Assembly (NCBI GenBank): GCA_003415625.1
Contig: PYIU01000002.1
Location: 5,394,001-5,458,000 of the forward strand
Length of the DNA stretch: 64,000 nt
Origin: Aquanectria penicillioides
Taxonomy: Eukaryota > Ascomycota > Sordariomycetes > Hypocreales > Nectriaceae
Reading direction: 5' to 3'
Shown in pieces: positions 55,874-64,000 of this stretch. The translations under genes and the position numbers were made by a program. The notes under the pieces were generated by a model. It searched no databases, had not been told where the DNA came from, and was given only the letters and a program-made list of their open reading frames with translations. The stretch's first letter is position 1. Each line of letters opens with the position of its first letter.

Positions 55874-57130
55874 AGAGTGGTTCGCTTTGATGGCTGAATT
55901 ACACAACGGGGCTTTCGCCCCGGGATTTGTTAGCCAAACGAGAAGTCGAAGATGGAACGCGCGACCTAGTCGTACATGGGTGGAGTGAAGTTCTGCCTCT
56001 TTTTCAGCTCTCCCATTTTATCCGGAACTGTTGGCACACTCTTCCCCCTCCCTCGAGAGGAGGAGGAGGATGAGGAAGAAGAACACTTGACCTTCAGTCC
56101 GATTTAGACGCTGAATGATGCCGTCCGACTCTCCGGTTCGACTTTTCTTTTCTTCTGTTCAAAAACTCTTGGGAGTTTCTTTTGGCTATAGCTCCTTTAG
56201 TGGGTGCTTCGGGCGCGGCGTTCGTGGCGAATACGTGGGAATATTATGAATTTTTGGAACCTGGTCGAGTTTTATGGTGCACTGGGGGAGGGGGCGGGCA
56301 AAGGGGTCTTTTCTCTTCTGTGTGTCGTTGGGCTGCCGGTGGTCATCAGTCTGCTAGAGGACCTGGAAGGCGGAGGAGGAGGAGAATGGGAAATCCTAAA
56401 TCCCAAACATGGACCGGGGGAGCCGGCGAGACGGTTGTGCGTGGAGGAGGAGGGGTTTTTCTTGAGTCGAGTTGGCCATCTTATGCGATGCCTGTCTCTT
56501 ATCTCGTAGTGTCTGCTACGCATCGTATCTTTCCTTCCTTCTACCTACCTATATTTTATCATAGCTAGTATTGGCTCTTGTGTCGCAGCGGAGCGGTCGT
56601 GTGGAAGACCAAAGCGAAGACTGTGGAACTGTGGAACTGTGGATGCTGTTTACCACGCCGCCCGGGAGGATGTCTGATATGTTATGGCTTCTCTTTTAAG
56701 TTGTCTATCTAGTAACAATGAAAAATTTTCGATTTCCGGTAACACGTTTGATAGCTCGGGACAGTAGATTTGCGAATTCCGAGTGTTCCTTGAGGGTTTT
56801 GAATGCGTTGGTGATTCTATTCTACGAAAGCTCTCAAGTGAGAGCTTCCTTCCTTGTTGACATGGCTCTCTCCCTACGTAATCCTTCGTCGGGTGCACTG
56901 GCAGCGGCGGGGGTGTTTTCTTGAGCCCAGACCAACAGAGGTACGTAGCGCACAGCGTAGCACTGAGCTCCGCCGACCCCGCCACTCGAGTTGTCGGGGC
57001 TGGGACGTCTCATCCAGAGCTTCAATGCCAGCTTGAAACCTCCGTATCCCGAAAGCCTCGCCTTACGTCTCCTTCCCAATCCACCACCGATAAAAAAACG
57101 CCTGGGATCGCATTGCATCTAGCAGCAACT
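55874..57130. other. Intergenic 1.26 kb before the capping-protein gene
   Basis: BAH-PHD 3' sequence, a GA-rich stretch (56045-56085), then the CAP2 promoter. No coding gene supported; Gly-rich frames near 56200-56500 come from G-runs. Confidence 0.45.
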
Positions 57131-58249
57131 ATGGCTGACGTTGATCCCTTCGATTCCGCCCTGTGAGTTCCTTTGATGTGCTGCTGCTGCTGCTGCTGCT
57201 GCTGTTCGCGGCCCTTTGCCCGCACCGTCATCATTCATCAGCCCGCCACTTCATCCGTCATCCATTCATCGGAAAAAATAAAGCCTTCCTCGCTGACATT
57301 CCTCTTCTCTTCCCCCTTGCTATAGCGACCTCCTGCGTCGGCTGAACCCCAAGCAGACGACCGACCACCTCAACGCCATTATCTCGCTCGCCCCCGACCT
57401 GACCGAAGACCTCCTCTCGTCTGTCGACCAACCCCTGACCGTGCGCCGATGCAAGCAAACAGGCCGCGACTATTTGCTCTGCGACTACAACCGAGACGGC
57501 GACAGCTACCGTTCGCCATGGTCCAACCAGTTTGACCCGCCTCTGGATGAGAGCGGCGCGGGCGGTGTTGGCGCTGGTGGCAGCGAGGGTGCCGGCGAGG
57601 GCGCCATCCCTAGCGAGCGTGTGCGCAAGATGGAGATCAAGGCAAACGAGGCCTTTGACATTTACCGCGAGTTGTACTACGAGGGGGGCGTGAGCAGCGT
57701 CTATTTCTGGAACCTAGACGATGGCTTCGCCGGTGTTGTTCTGCTGAAGAAGTGTAAGTGGTGCTTTCATGTGCACAAGTCGACTCCGATGCTTGCCCCT
57801 GTTTCATAAGTCATCTCCCTATGATCACGGAAGCTGACGTTGGAATTCGACCCATAGCATCTCCTTCTGGAGGTAGCACCGAGGGTGTCTGGGACTCGAT
57901 CCATGTTTTCGAGGCAATTGAGCGTGGCCGAACCACCCACTACAAGCTCACCTCGACAGTTATCCTTACGCTGTCCGCCGCTGGTGGCAACCTGGGCGAC
58001 CTGGACCTCAGCGGCAACATGACCCGCCAGGTCGAGCAGGACCTTCCCGTTGAGAACGACGACAGCCACATTGCCAACGTCGGACGATTGGTGGAGGACA
58101 TGGAGCTCAAGATGCGCAACCTGCTCCAGGAGGTTTATTTCGGCAAGGCAAAGGACGTGGTTGGCGACCTGCGCAGCATCGGAAGCCTGAGCGAGGGCGC
58201 CCGGGACCGAGAGGCGCAGCGGGAGCTCATTGGCAGCATGAAGAGGTGA
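57131..58249 (+). CDS. cap2: F-actin-capping protein beta subunit
   Basis: Caps actin filament barbed ends as a heterodimer with the alpha subunit, acting in cortical patches and endocytosis. Exons 57131..57162, 57326..57753, 57858..58249; exactly 284 codons (283 aa). [37 protein letters not shown] and [28 protein letters not shown] are strongly conserved. The C-terminus keeps [22 protein letters not shown] Gly/Ala-rich insert ([16 protein letters not shown]) sits near residue 90, unusual for the family core. Intron 1 is 163 nt and holds a (CTG)8 repeat. The first exon codes 11 residues. Confidence 0.96.
57179..57204. repeat. (CTG)8 trinucleotide repeat in CAP2 intron 1
   Basis: About eight uninterrupted CTG/GCT units within the first intron of the capping-protein gene, just after the donor. 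Likely length-variable among isolates. Confidence 0.9.
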
Positions 58250-61200
58250 TGATAAGGACGAAGAAGAAACAGCAGCAGAGGCCAGGTCACAGGGGAGGGA
58301 GAGACACAGAGGATGAGATTCTGCATGTGAAGGAGGCTTTACGAGTGCGGTTTTGTTGTCTCGAGCAGGCATGTCAACATTAGAAGGTGGGAAATCTCGA
58401 GAAGGGAGGGAAGAGAGAACGAAAGTCTGGCGGGCGATAGCCTGGAGCGGTCCGCCATTCCGTGGCATCGATGCTGTGAGGTTGAGGGTTGAGGGATAAG
58501 GCATGTTAGGCTAGACGCCATATTCAGCCGTTACGCAGACATGGCTTGATAGAGACGAATCTGATCACCAGAAGCAGTACAGCGCACGCCATGTATGAGA
58601 GTGCCTGGCTATTGTGCAGAGCGTCGCCCGTCGGCCTGCGCCGCATAGTATGCAAGTGATGCTTGGACACCAGTCCGCGCCGCAGTCGTCAGGGTCCAGG
58701 TGTTGAAAGAAGGTGGGTTACTTGCAGTTGACACCACCCATCAAATCCAGCAGTATGATATGAGGTTGTGTCAGGGGGGGGGGGACGAGGTTAGCGGCAT
58801 GGTAACACTGCAGAAAGCGAGGGCCATGCGAAAGGATCCGGAATATGATCGATCGCCGACATTGTACCCGACGACGGCGACGGACTCATTCGAAATTCCG
58901 AGTATATTCGGCAGGGACGCCAAACGAGTACAGCAAAACAAGCACACCAAATCGGGACGGCCTCGCCCCCAACGAAGCCGGAGCTTAATTGTCGCAGCTT
59001 TGGCCAGTGGCCAAGGGGATCTGACTTGATCGGGGCGTGTTGGTGATCAGTGAGTTACAAGCTAAGAAAACGCCCAGGCTCGCGTGCCTCGTCTCTGGTT
59101 AGGACGCTGAGGCAGCGAGGAGGTGAGACAAGCATCCGGTCAGTCGAGGTGAGTTGGACCCGACCGTGCTGGTGCCGATTTGAGTCAGGAACGGCGTGGT
59201 CGTCAACCGTCTAAACCTGGCGTAGATCCACGGGTAATCAAACCGGCAGCAGGAGTTAAATAACCACTGAGTCAATAGCCGAGTGGGGTGTACTCGGGTA
59301 CAGTAGTGTGCAGCCAAGGGGTGAGTGTGTTTGTGGCCTGGCAGCAGAGGACCGTGACGAAACAGACCCATTTTCAGTGTTGGCGTAGGGCTCTCGGGAG
59401 AGATGGACCGAGAAGGTGTGATCTGTCAGTTGAAAAAGAAGCAACGCGGCATTTAGACAGGACCCGACGGCCGGACCCGAGTCACTACAAGGCCGCGACC
59501 TGGCATGTCATGTACATGTATCGTAGCAGTCGTTTGAGATTGTCGCGACGGAAGAAAAAGGAAAAAAAATCAAAAGTGCTTGGATACAAAGGGGGTAAGG
59601 CGACGGAGCGCAAGGCTCTGTCTGACTGGGCTGCGCTAGATGCTGCATGCTTGAGCATCTCCCGAGTCAGTCCAAGAAGGGGGGGGGGGCGAACATTGAA
59701 CAACTCCACTGGTATGACGGGTATGACGGGGTTGCGTGGGAGGCGAGCGTTCAATTGTAGACATGATTAGGAAGATCTGACAAGCAGGGAGGTACTGGAT
59801 GAAGCTGACGGGCCAGTCTCCTCGTGGGCCTGGACCGTCAACGTGGTGGCCAGAGGCGGCCGGAGTGTGTATTGGGGTCGGCGTTTTCAGCGCGAACTTG
59901 AGGCCGAGCCTGCGGATGAGGTTGCGACGAGCCACCAGCGATGTGACAGCCAACGTCACTCAACGCCATGCAAACTTTATCAGACCAGCAGCAGTGCAAA
60001 TCAGTCGTGGGCCAGGGTAGGAGACCTCCTGTGCAGTGCCTTGGAGATTCGGTTATGTAGGAATAGTGTAATAGAATTTGCAACGCCACCGGGTCGCCTA
60101 TGGCCAATGCGGCTTGACGGCGCACCAGGAACCTTTTTTCTTTCGTTCTTTTGTGGATGTATAATTCTCTTATGTTTTGTGCGTGTTAGCAACCTCGCCA
60201 TGTGGCTCTGTGGCCAGAGTCGCAATTAGGCTGTCGACGGCGCGACCTGCTGGCAGCTAGCTCCTGTGTGTGAGGCGGCTAGCAATTTGAGCTTTCGGGG
60301 GATAAAGCAACGCATGGGATCGATCGCGATCCATCTTCGGAGCTTGCCCGGCCGGAAACTAGACCTAAGTTACGGAGAAGAATGCGGAACGGTACGGGTT
60401 GGTTTGAGGTGGTGTTCAGCGCCAGTGAAGCGTGAGAACGTGGGAGCGTGGGTTTCGGGTCCCCGCCATGCTGGATATGGAACATGAATGGTGGACGGAG
60501 GACGGAGGTCAACGAACATGGACAGCAGCGATCGAAATCACAAGAGTAATGATGAGGTACATCTATCCGTGGTACCTTTTGCAGGATTCGTGTGGCTTTC
60601 TGCACCTGATTGCTGCAGATGACGACGGTGAGGCTCGTCATTGCAAGGCAAGACGCTCGGACACTTAGTCAAGGTCGAGGAGGCCGAGATCGAGGCTGTG
60701 GTGTTGGTGCTGGCGTTCGTGCTGGCCGATGTCGTTGGTAGGTTGTCATGATGTTGGTTTTGGTTCCAGGTATGGAGTACGAAGGTTGTAGTCACAAGTT
60801 TGTCTCCATTCATTGGGTCACGAATCGCCCGTGGTGGCACTGTGTAATCAATGCATCCTGCGCACTTCAACCGCAACTTGGATAGGCATAAATATAAAGA
60901 TTGAGCCAGTCAATAATTGATACCAAAAAAGGGAAAAATAAATAAATAAATACTTAACAGTATATGTTATGGATTTTATTATAAATTATTTAATTTTTAT
61001 GTTATTTTTTTTCTTCTTTTGCTAGACTTTCCAACATTCATTCTGTGTTTTTAGGTCTGCACTCTGTCGCACTGTGTGGCTACCAATAAGTGACCTCTGG
61101 AGTATATACAAGCTTGTGACCGCAACCTTCGTGCCGTACCTAGTTGCTGACAATGACAAGTCTAACCCTCTGACAGGACAGGGCAGGGGCAAAGGGGACC

Positions 61201-64000
61201 TGTCCAGCCTGCTCGACAGACGTTGAAGATGAGGCAGGCCATCAAACCCTCTTCTCCGCTTCTTCAAGCCCCCAGTGTCACCCTGTCACCGCAGCCTAGG
61301 GTCCGTTGCGCAACACATGTGGAAAGTGGGCACCTCTCTGCGCCTGTCACTCTAGTAATACGGATCTAATGTATCGCAAATGGGCAATACTGATAAAGCA
61401 AGGTAACGTAGGCTGTACGGAGCACGGGATGCAAGATCCGGTCCACACACTGTCCGGCGTGTAAGACGAGTCGGGCGGCAGGCACAAAATCCAACCGCCA
61501 TGCCACCCTGTCATCCCAACCAATAGTGCTTTTTCCTGTTGATCCCATTGGGGAGGTGAACGGATGGAATCGTTCTAGAAGAGAAGCCCCGCCTCCGACC
61601 GTCGCAGCAGGAGCCGTGTTTTTTTTTTGCTTTGGTTACCGTGAGCCGCTTGTGACACATCTAATCGTTGAAGCCCCGGCAGCAGCCTGTGCGAAGGAGG
61701 AAAGAAAGGAAAAAAAAAAGAAAGAAAAAAGAAAAAAGCCGATATAGTTGCCACGAAGTCCGAAGGCAGGAAACAAGACAAGGGACTTTGTTTCGCTGTC
61801 AGGATCAAGGCTACGGTAGCTCAGCATCGTCCCTTGGTAAGTAATTAGTCGGTAGGTCCCTGTTGGCAATCTCACCCAAGCCCGGAGCTAGCTCTGGCGC
61901 GGAGTACATGGCAGACAGTCTAGTCCACAAGTCAGTTGATCTGCGGCCCGGCAAAGCAGCCAACCCACAAGTATACACCTTGTTCGACATTTAAAATTAA
62001 AAGCAAAGTCCTAGCTGGCGGCCTAGACGGGATCTCTGATCGATGCGCACGCCGGATGCGAGCGCTAAAACAGGCACGAAGCTTTGGGCTCCGAAGCCAA
62101 GGTGCTCCGGCTCCCAGGCCTTTCTATGCAAAAGGCCGTGAGATGCGATATTGTATTCTTTAGTTTGGTAGGTAGTCGGCAGCGCAGACTGGAGGGGACT
62201 GCAGCAACAACATAGACATACCTAGATAGAGGCAGAGGCAGAGGCGGACGAAGATGGAGAGAGAGATGACCAAGGATGACGACCTCGGACTCGAATTCGC
62301 GCCGAAGACGGATGTAAAGTACCTCGTTGGGGATGGGCATGTGGGATCCCAAACATGGGGTCTTATACGGAGACGGGGAGAAGCGAGAAGGAAGGGCTGG
62401 GGAGTTTACATGGGACACAAGAAGGGGACAAGCGCAGACACATACCGCTTGTTCACGGGAATCAAGACAAGTCGAGTCGGGATCATCAACCAACGAGACA
62501 ACAACCAACGGTCGATCAACACCCGGCTCACGGAGCAGTGGTGAAGATGCCAGACGCCAGACAGGGCCCCGTGAGCCATCATGCCAGGCCCCTGCTGCTG
62601 TTGTGATTCCCTCATCGCTCGTGCTCGTCGCTCCTCGCCGCCCCTTTGCTGGTCATCGCACCCCTGTGGCCTGTCGGTGGTGGGTGTATCCCTGCTCGCC
62701 ATGGCAATGACGAACATGGAGCTCCATCGCAAGCTCGGTAGCTAGCAACTAGTCGCCGCCTAGGCGATATGAACGGGCCATTACCCAAGCCCACCCCCAG
62801 TTCCAGGTCAACTAGCCAGCCCGCCGCTGGGTCCGCAGAAGCCCACCGACCCCTTGGTGGTCCCTGCCATGGTTGACGGCCTCGAGTTCGTTTCGTGGCA
62901 CACACTCAGGCATCGAGGTCTCGTTGCGGAGGACAAGGATTATCACGATGGCTCCAAGGGGAGAAGAAATGGTTTGTGAAAAGGACTGACTCGGCATCGA
63001 CTTGGCTGGCTGCGTTTGCCCCATCCCCTGTCGCCATACAAAGTGTACATCCCGAGGGTAGATGGCAGGACATACGTGTATGTGCGCAGAGCAAGCCATG
63101 CTACTTATGTAGGTATGCGATGCGATGCGATGCACGGCGGGAAACAGGACCGGCAGCGTGGCGGGTAACTCCACTGTTAGCCATGGTGTTTTTTCGGCGG
63201 CCCGGGGGGGGGGGGAGTTTCGTCTATACTATTTTGTTGTCAGTGTACGATGTGAGTGTGAGCGAGGAGAATGTGTACTTGAGAGTAAATGTGAGAGTAA
63301 GTGTGTGTCCTCCCTGTCCGTCCAATTCAGCCATAGTACGGAGAAAAAGGAGCCCGGAGCTTAGACCAGGGATGGAACAGTGGTGAACGAGCGGTGGTGG
63401 AGGATTTGAAGCGGGCACCGAGTGGAGAGGCAAGCGGGCGCCCTCTATGACTTGACGGCGCATAATAAAGAACAACGAACCCCTCCACACCCACTCTGAC
63501 CAGTCTGGTTCTTGACTGGATGGACGTACTCGTACAAAGAAGGTGCAGCAGGTGGTAATTAATTATCTTGCGAGCCGTCCCACTGTCGACCTCGCCCTCT
63601 CTTGCTCGCTTGCTCTCTCCTCCACCCTCGTCGTCCCACGCCCGCAACTTTCAAAGTTGTCGACGACATCGTCACGACTACGGCCACGGCCATACAATAC
63701 ACCTGTCTGTTCCTGATTGACGGAATACTATTCATGCTATATTCTTGTGGTAAGTTGACCAAAACACCCGGTCTTGGCCTGCCTACCTGAGGCAGCCTGT
63801 CCCGGCCTTTCATTCACTGTCCACCATATCCCTACAATCTCTCTAACACACACCCCTCACTCACTCCTTTTCTCACTATTCACTGCCTACGACGCATATC
63901 AATCCGCATCCTGTCTTTGTTCATATCCACCATCAACCCACTCCCTGGCCAAGCGTGCTCACTCCCATTCACTCCCTCGTCTTATTCCACGGGCCTCTTC
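58250..64000. other. Gene-empty 5.75 kb at the right end
   Basis: No frame here shows recognisable protein character, and those present are short and compositionally biased. Features: G-runs (58777-58786, 59680-59689, 63205-63214), an AT-rich patch at about 60890-61020 including AATA repeats, and A-runs near 61710-61738. The last 230 bases are CA- and CT-rich (CACTCACTCC-type) like a fungal 5' leader. The most likely reading is a long upstream region for a gene starting beyond 64,000. Noncoding RNA cannot be excluded. Confidence 0.5.

Overview
The window is nuclear DNA of a filamentous ascomycete. Genes are dense and split by short spliceosomal introns (mostly 50-90 nt, GTAAGT-type donors, CTAAC-like branch sites, AG acceptors). 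Leaders are pyrimidine-rich and rich in microsatellites. Proteins such as Brr2, Rpb7, Sec66, Npl4 and Atg22 look like those of Pezizomycotina. Sordariomycetes, perhaps Hypocreales, is my best guess, but I could not test this. I found no tRNA, rRNA, CRISPR array or intact transposon.

Layout. 0.8-19.8 kb is a housekeeping block: BRR2 (U5 snRNP helicase), a PWWP chromatin protein, ORC3, a small unrecognised protein, SEC66 and NPL4. 20.6-25.8 kb holds the mitochondrial, arginine-specific carbamoyl-phosphate synthase large subunit. One of its introns is 1,418 nt and carries a decayed GIY-YIG nuclease-like ORF flanked by short repeats. 25.8-34.9 kb is gene-poor, with a broken hypothetical locus and an Mpo1/DUF962 gene. 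34.9-39.3 kb returns to compact core genes: RPB7, an HpcH/HpaI aldolase, a glutaredoxin-like protein and a CHORD-CS protein. 39.7-47.3 kb resembles a small secondary-metabolite locus: an MFS monocarboxylate-type permease, an FAD aromatic hydroxylase, and a divergently transcribed isocyanide synthase-dioxygenase fusion. 49.3-58.2 kb holds a DUF3602 protein, an Atg22-like vacuolar transporter, a BAH-PHD chromatin reader and the actin-capping beta subunit. 58.25-64.0 kb shows no supportable gene and ends in a pyrimidine-rich stretch like the leader of a gene beyond the window.

Two themes cut across the window. First, five single-base reading-frame breaks occur in four loci (PWWP gene twice, NPL4, the 28.6 kb locus, MPO1). 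Each is repaired by one extra C on the + strand next to a C or GC run, while the other multi-exon genes splice to exact codon multiples. This points to sequence or assembly error more than to gene death. Second, regulatory motifs fit gene function: MluI cell-cycle boxes before ORC3, and Gcn4/CPC1-type sites before and inside the arginine gene. All exon borders below were read by eye from the sequence and from family expectation.
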